64,000 nt of DNA from positions 1 through 64,000 of the forward strand of contig CAZPLR010000008.1 of the NCBI GenBank assembly GCA_964587555.1. Reading direction: 5' to 3'. The DNA comes from JAHHTP01 sp964587555. Lineage in GTDB: Bacteria > Bacillota > Clostridia > Oscillospirales > Ruminococcaceae. The notes beneath the pieces are model-generated. The model did not search any database, had not been told where the DNA came from, and was given only the letters and a program-made list of their open reading frames with translations. Below, in pieces: positions 50,496-58,893 of the stretch. The translations under genes and the position numbers were made by a program. Each line of letters starts with the position of its first letter. Position 1 is the stretch's first letter.

Positions 50496-50552
50496 TCTTT
50501 CCATTTCGCAAAGATGAATATATTCTTAAAATATGCAATTGCTATTCACTGA

Positions 50553-51581
50553 TTACAGACACTGCCGCAGCACCGACTCAAAGCGTTCAGCCTGTGACAG
50601 CTCGGTGGCAAAGGAGGTCACAAACCGTACAACGGCGGTATTTTGATCCAGCCGCAAGGTTTCCTCAAAGCGGTAATGCCTGCTCAGACGCTGGATTGCA
50701 TCGCGGGAAAGGATAGCAAACTGCTGATTGGTAACCGAGTCGGTATAGGTTTTAACGCCGCAGGCAGCAAACGCCTTTTTTAAGAGCATAGCGCACGCAT
50801 TTTCATGCCTGCCGATCTCCTCGTACAAACCGTTTTCAAACAGAGCCGCGAACTGTACGCCAAGCAGTCTGCCCTTTGCAAACATCGCGCCCTGACGTTT
50901 TATCATGTAGCGGAAATCCGGCTTCAGCGCATCGTTAACCAGAATAACCGCCTCGCCGAACATCGCGCCGCATTTTGTTCCGCCGATGGTAAACGCATCG
51001 GCGAAGCTGACAAGATCAGGCAGGGTTACGTCATTCCCCTGCGCAGTCAGCGCGCTTGCCAGCCGCGCGCCGTCGATATAAAGGTAAAGCCCCTTCTGCC
51101 TGCAATAAGCGGAGATTGCCGAAAGCTCAGCGTATGTATAAAGCGTGCCGACCTCGGTCGCCTGCGAAATATAGACCATCCGCGGCTTGACCATATGCTC
51201 GTCCGGATGGCTGTCCACAACACTTGCGATTGCCGGAACGGTCAGCTTTCCGTTTTCTCCCGGCACAGCGATGACCTTGTGGCCCGTCGCCTCGATCGCG
51301 CCGGTTTCATGGACGTTGATATGCCCGGTATCCGCCGATATAACCGCCTCAAACGGACGCAGCGCAGCGGCGATCACCAGCGCGTTTGCCTGCGTACCGC
51401 CAGTCACCAGATGCACATCAGCGGCGTAGGTGACGTTTAACGCATCCTTGATACGATGCCTTGCAAGCGTTGTAAAATGATCCTTGCCGTAGCCGCTTGT
51501 CTGTTCCAGATTCGTCTGAAGCAGCGCCTCCATCACCTTCGGATGTGCGCCAACGTTATAATCGTTTTGAAAGCTATACAT
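50553..51581 (-). CDS. Low-specificity threonine aldolase family PLP enzyme
   Basis: A 342-residue fold-type I PLP enzyme of the beta-eliminating lyase/threonine aldolase family. SFQNDYNVGAHPKVMEAL, LVTGGTQANALVIAA, LYIDGARLASAL with the PLP Asp, and FTIGGTKCGAMFGEA with the Schiff-base Lys. It would split L-threonine or allo-threonine to glycine and acetaldehyde. Its leader of about 175 nt holds nothing I recognise. Confidence 0.88.
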   Translation of the reverse strand: MYSFQNDYNVGAHPKVMEALLQTNLEQTSGYGKDHFTTLARHRIKDALNVTYAADVHLVTGGTQANALVIAAALRPFEAVISADTGHINVHETGAIEATGHKVIAVPGENGKLTVPAIASVVDSHPDEHMVKPRMVYISQATEVGTLYTYAELSAISAYCRQKGLYLYIDGARLASALTAQGNDVTLPDLVSFADAFTIGGTKCGAMFGEAVILVNDALKPDFRYMIKRQGAMFAKGRLLGVQFAALFENGLYEEIGRHENACAMLLKKAFAACGVKTYTDSVTNQQFAILSRDAIQRLSRHYRFEETLRLDQNTAVVRFVTSFATELSQAERFESVLRQCL

Positions 51582-51763
51582 GGGTAATCCACCTTTCCTT
51601 GTTTCAAAAATCTATGTCAATCCGCCACATTGTAAATCCGCTCCGGTACAGACAGCGGCGCAAAATCATATCACTGCTCCGCATAGCCGCCCAAAACGCT
51701 TTTCTCCGCTGCGGTCATCCCCTTTGCCCTTTCATCGGAGCGCGGCTCTTTCTCACCTATTTT

Positions 51764-51792
51764 ATCATAGCACGAAAAGCGCTAAAAATCAA
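51764..51792 (-). promoter_or_regulatory. Promoter of the threonine aldolase gene
   Basis: TTGATT (51792-51787), 17-bp spacer, TATGAT (51769-51764) on the minus strand; back to back with the nth promoter. Confidence 0.7.
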
Positions 51793-51808
51793 GGGAAAAC
51801 ACTGGCGC

Positions 51809-51837
51809 TTGTCAAATTTTGAATCCTGTGCTATAAT
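51809..51837 (+). promoter_or_regulatory. Promoter of nth
   Basis: TTGTCA (51809-51814), 17-bp spacer, TATAAT (51832-51837). Confidence 0.75.
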
Positions 51838-51915
51838 GAAAATATAACAGCAAAATTGATAGAAAAACAGCGGAAAAGCGCTCGTGCCTTCCGCCATAAA
51901 AGGAGCTGATGAAAG

Positions 51916-52569
51916 ATGATAGAAGAAACCCTGCAAACCAAAAAGGATCGTGTTTTGCAGGTCGTAAACCGATTAAAGGAGGTTTACCCTGACGCGCAGT
52001 GCAGCTTAAACTACCGCAAGGACAAGCCTTACGAGCTGCTGATCGCCACCCGTCTTTCTGCCCAATGCACCGACGCGCGGGTTAATCTGGTAGTCGGTCC
52101 GCTATTTGAAAAATACCGCTCGATCGAGCAGATCGCCGACGCGCAGGTTGACGACATCGCTCAAATCATCCGCTCCTGCGGGCTTTATAAAACCAAAGCC
52201 AAGGATATTGTTGAAATGGCGAAAATGATCCGCGACGATTTTTGCGGAGAACTGCCGGACAACATGGACGATCTGACCAAGCTTCCGGGCATCGGGCGCA
52301 AGACCGCGAACCTCATCATGGGCGACGTGTATCACAAGCCTGCCGTCGTGGTCGACACGCACTGCATCCGTATAAACGGCAGGCTCGGCTTCTGCGAAGG
52401 AAAGGATCCGGTCAGAATCGAGAAGGTATTAAAAGAGCTGCTCCCGCCGGAAGAATCCAGCGATTATTGCCACCGTATCGTCCAATTCGGACGCGACACC
52501 TGTACTGCACGCGCCCCAAAATGCAGCGGCTGTCCGCTTTCCGCACTTTGCCCTTCCCACGAACAATAA
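51916..52569 (+). CDS. nth: Endonuclease III
   Basis: A 217-residue HhH-GPD glycosylase/AP lyase for oxidised pyrimidines. LPGIGRKTANLIMGDVY is the HhH with the catalytic Lys, VVDTHCIRINGRL the catalytic Asp, and CTARAPKCSGCPLSALCP the 4Fe-4S cluster (C-x6-C-x2-C-x5-C). Complete, with AAAGGAG upstream. Confidence 0.95.
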   Translation: MIEETLQTKKDRVLQVVNRLKEVYPDAQCSLNYRKDKPYELLIATRLSAQCTDARVNLVVGPLFEKYRSIEQIADAQVDDIAQIIRSCGLYKTKAKDIVEMAKMIRDDFCGELPDNMDDLTKLPGIGRKTANLIMGDVYHKPAVVVDTHCIRINGRLGFCEGKDPVRIEKVLKELLPPEESSDYCHRIVQFGRDTCTARAPKCSGCPLSALCPSHEQ

Positions 52570-52574
52570 AGCAC

Positions 52575-52727
52575 TTATACCGCAAGTGTTTTTGCGTAGA
52601 TGAGCATCCCGCAGACGGCGCAGACGGCGACAACCGCCACCACGGCGATCAGCTTTTTGATGAGCTGCGGATAGCCGGTGCTTTTGCGCTCCTCCGCTTC
52701 TTTTTTGATCTGCTCGCTGTTATACAT
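52575..52727 (-). CDS. Small single-span membrane protein (50 aa)
   Basis: Starts MYNSEQIKKEAEERKSTG; a charged cytoplasmic N-terminus is followed by one membrane segment, LIAVVAVVAVCAVCGMLIYA, near the C-terminus, giving a tail-anchored or SecE-like shape. AGGGAGG 9 bp upstream selects this ATG; the one 9 bases earlier is too close. It lacks SecE signatures. It lies 94 bp after the HAD gene and ends 6 bp from the convergent nth stop. Function unknown. Confidence 0.68.
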   Translation of the reverse strand: MYNSEQIKKEAEERKSTGYPQLIKKLIAVVAVVAVCAVCGMLIYAKTLAV

Positions 52728-52820
52728 TCCCTTCATCCTCCCTCTGCATATCAGCATACTCCATTTTGGGCTTCTGCGCAAGCGTTCTGGCAAAAGCTGC
52801 GGCAAAAAGGGTATTTTTTG

Positions 52821-53465
52821 CTACAGCAGCCTAACGACATCCGCAAGGCTTTCACAAACCGCTTCGGTCATCGAGGCGGTTTTTTCGTCCGGCAGGCTCA
52901 AATCCGGCACCATGCAGACCCGGCACCCCGCCAAAAACGCCGATTTTACACCATTTGGGCTATCCTCCAGAGCCAAGCAGGATTCCGGCGGTAATCCAAG
53001 CTGCCTGCAGGCAAATCGGTAAATATCAGGCGCGGGCTTGCCGTTTTTTACCATTGGCGCGCAGACAAGCCGATCAAAAAAAGAGAAAAGCCCCGTCCTT
53101 TTCAGATACTCCTCCGCACGGCTTTCATCTGTCGCCGTCACAACTGCGGCTTGGAAGCCGTTTTCTTTTAGGTAACACAGCAGGAGCTCCGCGCCCGGCT
53201 TAACCGTCAGCCCCTCTTCCGAAAGACAGCGCCTCATAAGCGTTCTGCGCGTATTCCGCACCGCCTCATACGGAAAATCTTCTCCGAACTGCGCGGTCAG
53301 ATACGGTTTTGCGTATTGCGCGGCAAGGCTGCGCAGCGAGAGCGCCGTTTCATCCGAAAGCAGGTATCCATACTGTGCCGCCGCCTGCTTCCAGCAGCGG
53401 AATAAAAGCCGCTCGGTATCCAGAAGCAGCCCGTCCATATCGAAAAGTACCGCTTTTACCCGCAT
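52821..53465 (-). CDS. HAD-superfamily hydrolase (beta-phosphoglucomutase/phosphatase-like)
   Basis: A 214-residue HAD subfamily IA protein with a helical cap. LFDMDGLLLDTE carries the nucleophile Asp and acid Asp, VVTATDES motif II, and LALEDSPNGVKSAFLAG motif IV. Substrate not defined; sugar phosphates are typical. Start overlaps the MATE stop by 1 bp. Confidence 0.87.
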   Translation of the reverse strand: MRVKAVLFDMDGLLLDTERLLFRCWKQAAAQYGYLLSDETALSLRSLAAQYAKPYLTAQFGEDFPYEAVRNTRRTLMRRCLSEEGLTVKPGAELLLCYLKENGFQAAVVTATDESRAEEYLKRTGLFSFFDRLVCAPMVKNGKPAPDIYRFACRQLGLPPESCLALEDSPNGVKSAFLAGCRVCMVPDLSLPDEKTASMTEAVCESLADVVRLL

Positions 53466-54817
53466 TAAATCACCCGCTTATCCAGCCACTTTCCGCGGAA
53501 ATACCGCCACAGGAAACAGATATCGCGCACGATCCAGTCGGCAAACATTGCAATCCAAACGCCCATGACCCCCATCTCCAGCACAATTCCAAACAGATAG
53601 CTTAATCCGATACGGCAGCCCCAGACCGAGAGAATCGAAACGGTCATTGTGAATTTAGCGTCGCCCGCCGCGCGCAGCGCATTCGGCAGTGTAAACGCGA
53701 CCGGCCAGAAGAAGATGCACATCAGGTTATGCGCAAGGATCAACTGTTTGGTCAGCTCTGCGGTTTCGCTGCTTAAGCCGTAGATCTGCACGATTAGCGG
53801 GATTGCAAAGATCATCACAATGCTGATCGCCGCCATGCTGATAATCGACAAAAACGTGAGCTTTTTGGTGTACCGCTTTGCGCCTTCCTTATCTCCTGCG
53901 CCGATGCACTGTCCAACGATTGTGACGAGCGCCAAGCCGATCGCGCTGCCCGGAATGATATCGATCCCAGCCATATTGCCGGCAACCGCGTTAGCGGTGA
54001 TGGCTGACGTACCAAACGACGCAACCAAGCTCTGCACCAGTATCTTTCCGAACTGGAATAATCCGTTTTCCAGTCCGTTCGGCACGCCGACCTTCATGAT
54101 TGTGCGGATGCGGCTAAACTGCGGTTTCCAATCTCTCAGGTTTTCCAGATGGATCGCAAATTTTGGCTTTAGCATCAGGATCGCCATAATAACAGCGCCG
54201 GCGGCCCTCGCCACAAGCGAAGCGGTTCCCGCACCGGCAGTACCCATGCCCAGCCCGTAGATCGTGATCGCATTGCCCGCGACGTTGATGAGATTCATAA
54301 ATAACGCGGTGAGCATCGATATCCTCGCGTTTCCCATCGCCCGAAAAAGCGCCGCGCCCGCGTTATAAACAGCAAGAAACGGATAAGAGACTGCCGACAG
54401 CGTAAAATAGATCACAGCGTTATCCATGACGCTCTGCTCCACATGACCGAATACCAGCCCAAGCAGATGCCGGTTAGACACAAGCGCGATCACGCCGAAC
54501 AGCGCAGAAACAAAGGCAACGAACAAGAACAGCTGCTTCGCGCTCTCGCAGGCGGACTTTTCGTCGCGATTTCCCAAATGCTGCGCCGCAACAACAGCGC
54601 CGCCGGTGGCAAGCGCGGTAAAAATATTGATTAGCAGAATGTTGATCGAATCGACCAACGAAATACCGGAAACCGCCGCCTCTCCGCAGCTTGCGACCAT
54701 TACAGTATCCGCCATGCCGATCGTAACCGCTAAAAGCTGTTCGATAATCAGCGGAATTAACAGACGAACAAGGCTTCGCCGGTCAAAAACAACCGTTCCA
54801 GCAGATGATTCAGACAA
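53465..54817 (-). CDS. MATE family efflux transporter
   Basis: A 450-residue membrane protein with about 12 hydrophobic segments. RRSLVRLLIPLIIEQLLAVT starts TM1, followed by MADTVMVASCGEAAVSGISL, typical of the NorM/DinF fold. It exports cationic drugs or metabolites using Na+ or H+. A TTG start at 54817 is chosen: GAAAGGG lies 10 bp upstream and the longer frame would add a non-conserved 31-residue extension. Confidence 0.88.
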   Translation of the reverse strand: MSESSAGTVVFDRRSLVRLLIPLIIEQLLAVTIGMADTVMVASCGEAAVSGISLVDSINILLINIFTALATGGAVVAAQHLGNRDEKSACESAKQLFLFVAFVSALFGVIALVSNRHLLGLVFGHVEQSVMDNAVIYFTLSAVSYPFLAVYNAGAALFRAMGNARISMLTALFMNLINVAGNAITIYGLGMGTAGAGTASLVARAAGAVIMAILMLKPKFAIHLENLRDWKPQFSRIRTIMKVGVPNGLENGLFQFGKILVQSLVASFGTSAITANAVAGNMAGIDIIPGSAIGLALVTIVGQCIGAGDKEGAKRYTKKLTFLSIISMAAISIVMIFAIPLIVQIYGLSSETAELTKQLILAHNLMCIFFWPVAFTLPNALRAAGDAKFTMTVSILSVWGCRIGLSYLFGIVLEMGVMGVWIAMFADWIVRDICFLWRYFRGKWLDKRVI

Positions 54818-54854
54818 AACGCACGCACCCTTTCCAACTAAGCTTTCTCTTATT

Positions 54855-54883
54855 ATTTTGCACCATTTTCCGCAAAAAAGCAA
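54855..54883 (-). promoter_or_regulatory. Possible promoter of the MATE-HAD operon
   Basis: TTGCTT (54883-54878), 17-bp spacer, CAAAAT (54860-54855) on the minus strand; the -10 is weak. Confidence 0.45.
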
Positions 54884-54948
54884 GTCTTTTTCTAAAAAAA
54901 GGCAAATCATCCCTTTTTCCTTGCTTAATAACAGAAAAATACCCGTTC

Positions 54949-54977
54949 TTGACCGGACGGTGCAACTGTGCTATAAT
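54949..54977 (+). promoter_or_regulatory. Promoter of coaX
   Basis: TTGACC (54949-54954), 17-bp spacer, TATAAT (54972-54977). Confidence 0.8.
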
Positions 54978-55030
54978 AAGGTGGAGAAAGAAAAGGAGAA
55001 GCCGTCCGCGTTTCGGGCGGTGAAGGAAAA

Positions 55031-55831
55031 ATGATTTTAGCATTAGACGTCGGAAACAGCAACATCGTTATCGGCTGTATCGACGAAACAAAGATTTACT
55101 TCATCAGCAGGCTGACCACTGATTCGGGCAAGACCGCCGACGAATACGCGATCAGCTTCAAAAGCATCATGGAGCTATATCAGGCAGATCTATCCGGCGT
55201 TACCGGCGCGATTATCTCCTCGGTTGTTCCGCCGTTAAACTCGGTGCTAAAGGAAGCGGTCAAGCGTGCGATCGGACAGACGCCGCTGATCGTCGGGCCC
55301 GGGGTCAAAACCGGACTGAACATCATGATCGATAATCCGGGCCAGCTTGGCTCCGATCTTGTGGTCGACGCGGTCGCAGCAATCAAGCTTTATCCAAAGC
55401 CGCTCATCATCTTCGATATGGGGACTGCGACAACCGCATCGGTGGTAGATGAGAACGGCAACTACCGCGGCGGGATGATTATTCCCGGCGTGCGGGTATC
55501 GCTGGATGCGCTGACCGGGCGCACTGCGCAGCTGCCGCGCATCTCGATGGAACCGCCGAAAAAGGTCATCGGTCTGAACACAATCGACTGTATGCGCTCC
55601 GGTATTTTAAACGGCTCCGCCGCGATGCTCGACGGGCTGATCGACCGGATCGAGGAGGAATTGGGCAAAAAAACGACCGTCATTGCAACCGGCGGACTTG
55701 CGAAATTCATTGTCCCGCTGTGCAAAAAGCAGATCATCTGCGACGACGATCTGCTTTTAAAGGGCTTATTATTCATCTACCAGAAAAACGTCCGCAAACC
55801 GCGGGGAAAGGATTCATCCGCCCGAACCTGA
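55031..55831 (+). CDS. coaX: Type III pantothenate kinase
   Basis: A 266-residue ASKHA-fold kinase for the first step of CoA synthesis. LALDVGNSNIVIGC is the phosphate-1 motif, DLVVDAVAA and FDMGTATTASVVDENGNYRG the later motifs, IIPGVRVSLDALTGRTAQLP the substrate segment. Its 3' end overlaps the convergent folT gene by 18 bp. Confidence 0.94.
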   Translation: MILALDVGNSNIVIGCIDETKIYFISRLTTDSGKTADEYAISFKSIMELYQADLSGVTGAIISSVVPPLNSVLKEAVKRAIGQTPLIVGPGVKTGLNIMIDNPGQLGSDLVVDAVAAIKLYPKPLIIFDMGTATTASVVDENGNYRGGMIIPGVRVSLDALTGRTAQLPRISMEPPKKVIGLNTIDCMRSGILNGSAAMLDGLIDRIEEELGKKTTVIATGGLAKFIVPLCKKQIICDDDLLLKGLLFIYQKNVRKPRGKDSSART

Positions 55832-56410
55832 GCGTGCCGCGATCCTTCTCAACGCGGCAAACATAACAAACAGCATAAACACCTCCAGCGGAAGCAGCAG
55901 CAGATTTTTAGCGGTACTTTTCCCTAGGTAGTAAAGATAACCCTTGCCGAACAGGATTTGACTCCACAGGCAGCCCAGCCCCATGTTGACAAACAGGTTG
56001 ACCGACACTTTTGCAATGATGATACGCGGCAGGGTAATCTTTGTACGGTAAAAGCACAGCCCGTAGATAAAGCTGCCAAGCATAGAGGAAACGGTGTAGC
56101 CAAAGAAAAAGCCGCCGTCCGGGTACATCATATAACCGACGATGTCCTCGGCAAAGCCTGCCGCAAGCCCCATAAGCGGGCCGCCGACCGTACAGTAGAC
56201 CGCCTTGGTCAAGAAGGTAAAAAACACCTTGAGATTATCCCCCAGCGGCACAAAAAGCCCGGAGATGATAATTGTAACCGCCAAAAATACCGCGACGGTC
56301 GTCAGGCTTCTAAGGTTGCGAAATTCCGCGGCGGCAGCGCGCCAGTAATCCGCTTTCAGCGGGTTGCTCTGCGTATTCAGCGCAAAGCTGTCAAGAACCG
56401 ATTTGGACAT
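55814..56410 (-). CDS. folT: Folate ECF transporter substrate-binding (S) component
   Basis: A 198-residue membrane protein with about six hydrophobic segments. RNLRSLTTVAVFLAVTIII, GGPLMGLAAGFAEDIVGYM and FFFGYTVSSMLGSFIYG match the FolT/DUF1393-like ECF family. It captures folate and needs the shared EcfA/A'/T module, which is not in this window. The THF riboswitch upstream supports folate as substrate. Confidence 0.9.
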   Translation of the reverse strand: MSKSVLDSFALNTQSNPLKADYWRAAAAEFRNLRSLTTVAVFLAVTIIISGLFVPLGDNLKVFFTFLTKAVYCTVGGPLMGLAAGFAEDIVGYMMYPDGGFFFGYTVSSMLGSFIYGLCFYRTKITLPRIIIAKVSVNLFVNMGLGCLWSQILFGKGYLYYLGKSTAKNLLLLPLEVFMLFVMFAALRRIAARSGSGG

Positions 56411-56411
56411 A

Positions 56412-56453
56412 AAAAACTCCCTCCTGTTTTCAGAAAGACAGAGTTTTTGCCCT
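56412..56453 (-). promoter_or_regulatory. Hairpin that could hide the folT ribosome-binding site
   Basis: On the minus strand AAAAACTC and CTGT upstream can pair with ACAG and GAGTTTTT that flank and include GGAGGGAG before folT. It may be a second, translational control layer after the riboswitch terminator. Confidence 0.4.
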
Positions 56454-56461
56454 TGCCCACA

Positions 56462-56487
56462 TAAAAAGGAGCGAGTTTTTCTCGCTG
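56462..56487 (-). terminator. Terminator in the folT leader (riboswitch expression platform)
   Basis: AGCGAG-AAAAA-CTCGCT followed by CCTTTTTA on the minus strand, between the THF aptamer and folT. Confidence 0.75.
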
Positions 56488-56498
56488 AATTGATTATG

Positions 56499-56601
56499 CA
56501 GCAGCGGGATGCGAAATATGCACCGCAAGGGTCCCCCTATTTTGTCCGTTCGACAACTCCCCGTTCGCCCGGCACTAAAACGCGCATATCTCTACTCTGC
56601 G
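56499..56601 (-). ncRNA. THF (tetrahydrofolate) riboswitch
   Basis: On the minus strand the conserved core elements of the class I THF aptamer appear in order: GAGTAGA (56597-56591), GCG followed by TTTTAGTGCCGG (56583-56569), GAACGGGGAGTTG, a TTGTC/GACAA stem with loop GAACG, and GCGGTGC (56526-56520) closing on GCATC; outer pairing is GCAGA-type with CTGC. It lies directly upstream of folT, its usual target, and is followed by a terminator, so folate excess should switch transcription off. Confidence 0.85.
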
Positions 56602-56637
56602 ATAAAATCGAATGTGCAGGATTTTTCCTGCGTTCCT

Positions 56638-56666
56638 ATTATAGCACGTCATCCGCGTGCTGTCAA
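56638..56666 (-). promoter_or_regulatory. Consensus promoter of folT
   Basis: TTGACA (56666-56661), 17-bp spacer, TATAAT (56643-56638) on the minus strand. The spacer itself is an inverted repeat GCACG-N7-CGTGC. Confidence 0.85.
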
Positions 56667-56702
56667 TCATTTTTGACAAAATCAACGAAAAAGCTTCCCG
56701 TG

Positions 56703-56735
56703 AAAGGGGGAGGTCGGTCTGACCTCCCCTTTTTG
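56703..56735. terminator. Terminator of the SPFH operon
   Basis: Stem AAAGGGGGAGGTC/GACCTCCCCTTTT with a 5-nt loop, 7 bp past the SPFH stop; T run on both strands. Confidence 0.88.
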
Positions 56736-56741
56736 TTCGCT

Positions 56742-57704
56742 TTATTTCAGCTCTTCCTGCGGCGTTTCCTTGACGACGCCCTGCAAGCCTGCGGCAAGAC
56801 CGGCAAGCCCCTGAATCTCGCTTGGAATGATGATCTTGGTGGCTTTGCCGTCGGCAGCCTTCTGGAAGGCCTCCAGTGCCTTGAGCTGAATCACCCGCTC
56901 GCTCGGATTGGCGGCGTTGAGCATCTTCAAGCCCTCGGCAAGCGCATTCTGTACCAGCGCGATCGCCTCAGCCTGCCCCTGCGCCTCACGAATACGTTTT
57001 TCTTTTTCTGCGTCGGCATAGAGGATGGTGGATTCCTTCTCCGCCTCAGCCCGTAGGATGCGCGACTGCTTTTCGCCCTCCGCCACCAGAATCTGCGAAT
57101 TCTTCTCGCCCTCGGCGCGGATCATCACCTCGCGGCGCTCACGCTCCGCCTTCATCTGCTTCTCCATCGCGTCCTGAATCTCACGCGGCGGCAGAATGTT
57201 CTTTAGCTCGACGCGGTTGACCTTGATGCCCCACTTATCCGACGCCATGTCGATATCCTGCGTGATACGGGTGTTGATTGCCTCTCGGGAGGTTAAGGTG
57301 TGGTCAAGCTCCATCTCGCCGATGATATTACGCAGCGTCGTTGCGGTCAGGTTTTCGATTGCGGAAATCGGGTTGTTCACGCCGTAAGCAAACAGCTTTG
57401 CGTCGGTGATCTGATAGAAAACGACCGTATCGATCTGCATCGTGACATTATCCTTGGTGATGACCGGCTGCGGCTTAAAATCGGCGACGAACTCTTTCAG
57501 CGACACCTTTTTAGAAATGCGGTCGACAAACGGGATCAGAAAATGAAGCCCGTTTTCCCAAGTGGTCAAATAGGAGCCTAAACGCTCGATGACATACGCC
57601 TGCGCCTGCGGTACAATGCGGATACGGCTGATGAGAAAAATAAGAAGCAATACGACAAAAACGGAAATGATCGAAATTACAATAATGTTGCTGCCATTCG
57701 GCAT
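56742..57704 (-). CDS. SPFH/Band 7 membrane protein (stomatin/QmcA-like)
   Basis: A 320-residue protein: one N-terminal membrane segment (about 7-30), an SPFH domain starting IRIVPQAQAYVIERLG and including LRNIIGEMELDHTLTSRE, then a long charged coiled coil with repeated AEGEK/AEAEK units, and a hydrophobic Gly-rich C-terminus. Such proteins form membrane microdomain cages, often with NfeD. Start at MPNGSNIIVIS with AGAAAGGGAG upstream. Third gene of the NfeD operon. Confidence 0.9.
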   Translation of the reverse strand: MPNGSNIIVISIISVFVVLLLIFLISRIRIVPQAQAYVIERLGSYLTTWENGLHFLIPFVDRISKKVSLKEFVADFKPQPVITKDNVTMQIDTVVFYQITDAKLFAYGVNNPISAIENLTATTLRNIIGEMELDHTLTSREAINTRITQDIDMASDKWGIKVNRVELKNILPPREIQDAMEKQMKAERERREVMIRAEGEKNSQILVAEGEKQSRILRAEAEKESTILYADAEKEKRIREAQGQAEAIALVQNALAEGLKMLNAANPSERVIQLKALEAFQKAADGKATKIIIPSEIQGLAGLAAGLQGVVKETPQEELK

Positions 57705-57770
57705 AAAAATCTCCCTTTCTACACAAAAACTCACGCTGTCCGCCAAATGCAAAAGCCCCGACGGGTTGGA

Positions 57771-58259
57771 TCAGATATAATTCGCATAGAACACAACCGC
57801 GCTGACGATCTGACATTCCAGCAAAAACCACGCAACGATCGTAAGAGCGGTGATGCCCATGTTGACAAAATCGGATAGATGTTTCTCCGGCTTATTCTGC
57901 TTTTTGCGTATTTTCTGGTAAAGCCAGTCAAAGTTAAAGCAGGCAACAAAAACAATTGGAATATACCATGGAAACAACCTATAGACATTCATCAAATCAA
58001 ACGGGCCGCCGTTCGGGCCATCCGACACCGAACCCATATACAGGATATAAACGTCGATCAGCAGCGTAATGAAAACAAACAGCGAAAAAAGGAGCCATTT
58101 ACGCTTATGACCGCTTTTGGATGCTTTTTGGATCGCCTTTGAGGAGGCAAAATACGCCTCGTCACTGACCTCCTTCGCACCGGTCAAAACTGCGTTGCAC
58201 TCAACGCAGTAGTAATTTTTATTCTGATTCGGCGTCTGACATTTCGGACAGATCTTCAT
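57771..58259 (-). CDS. Zinc-ribbon membrane protein
   Basis: A 162-residue protein. MKICPKCQTPNQNKNYYCVEC is a CxxC-x12-CxxC zinc ribbon at the N-terminus; three hydrophobic segments follow at about 54-76, 96-110 and 132-155. No enzymatic motif. It sits between the NfeD and SPFH genes, so it may be part of that membrane complex; this is inference. Confidence 0.75.
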   Translation of the reverse strand: MKICPKCQTPNQNKNYYCVECNAVLTGAKEVSDEAYFASSKAIQKASKSGHKRKWLLFSLFVFITLLIDVYILYMGSVSDGPNGGPFDLMNVYRLFPWYIPIVFVACFNFDWLYQKIRKKQNKPEKHLSDFVNMGITALTIVAWFLLECQIVSAVVFYANYI

Positions 58260-58281
58260 AATGATTTTCCCCCAATCCTTA

Positions 58282-58719
58282 CTATTTCTTTACCAGATAC
58301 AATTTATTCCCCTGAATCGAATCTATAACCGCCTCCTCTTTTTCTGCAAAGCAGTCGGCTGGATCCTTACTCACAGCCATCCAAAAAACGTCCCCAAGCA
58401 CGACCCTGCCGACCGCGTCCTCCGGTCCGACCTGTTTGACGATCCGGCAGGTCTTTCCGATCAGGATATCGGCATTGGTGGCGGTTTTTTTAGGCTTTAA
58501 GTACTTTTTTAAAAATGGGCGGGTAAGGCCAAGCGAAAGCGCTGAAACAATCACAAACACCAATAGCTGCACCCAAACCGAGTCGGTAATCATCGCAGTG
58601 ACAAACGCGGCGAATGCGCCCAGCGCAAACCAGACGGAAACCAACCCGACTGTTGCAAACTCCACGATCAGCATGACGATCGCAACAGCCGCCCAGATAC
58701 AAATCCACATAATCTGCAT
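58282..58719 (-). CDS. NfeD family protein
   Basis: A 145-residue short NfeD: three to four hydrophobic segments (about 5-75), then an OB-fold domain (about 85-145, IGKTCRIVKQVGPEDAVGRV then GDVFWMAVS). It lacks the serine protease domain of long NfeD. Partner of the SPFH protein encoded two genes downstream. Confidence 0.87.
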   Translation of the reverse strand: MQIMWICIWAAVAIVMLIVEFATVGLVSVWFALGAFAAFVTAMITDSVWVQLLVFVIVSALSLGLTRPFLKKYLKPKKTATNADILIGKTCRIVKQVGPEDAVGRVVLGDVFWMAVSKDPADCFAEKEEAVIDSIQGNKLYLVKK

Positions 58720-58786
58720 ACCTCTCTCCTTTCCGCAAAATCAGGCAACGCAAGAATAAAGGGTTTTGGAAAATCATTCTGCCGTT

Positions 58787-58815
58787 ATCCTACCACATAT
58801 GCCCTTAGCTTGCAA
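58787..58815 (-). promoter_or_regulatory. Promoter of the NfeD operon
   Basis: TTGCAA (58815-58810), 17-bp spacer, TAGGAT (58792-58787) on the minus strand; the -10 is imperfect. Confidence 0.5.
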
Positions 58816-58825
58816 GTATTTCGGC

Positions 58826-58865
58826 AAAAACTGCGCCTTTTCGGGCATTTTTTGCAGGTGCGCAG
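58826..58865 (-). terminator. Possible terminator of the response regulator gene
   Basis: On the minus strand CTGCGC-A-CCT pairs with AGGCGCAG around a 17-nt loop, followed by TTTTTG. The bulge and large loop make it weak. Confidence 0.4.
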
Positions 58866-58893
58866 CTCCGCCCTTTTCAAGCGTCCCTTTCTT

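Noticed and set aside
50515..50528. Second ARG-box-like site TGAATATATTCTTA
   Set aside because: It is about 200 bp from the arg promoter, near the threonine aldolase stop, and only the first half matches.
51640..51720. 15-codon ORF after AAAGGGG in the threonine aldolase leader
   Set aside because: The RBS touches the ATG with no spacing and the ORF is too short to support.
51582..51763. Glycine riboswitch or T-box in the threonine aldolase leader
   Set aside because: No aptamer core, T-box sequence or terminator was recognised in the leader of about 175 nt.
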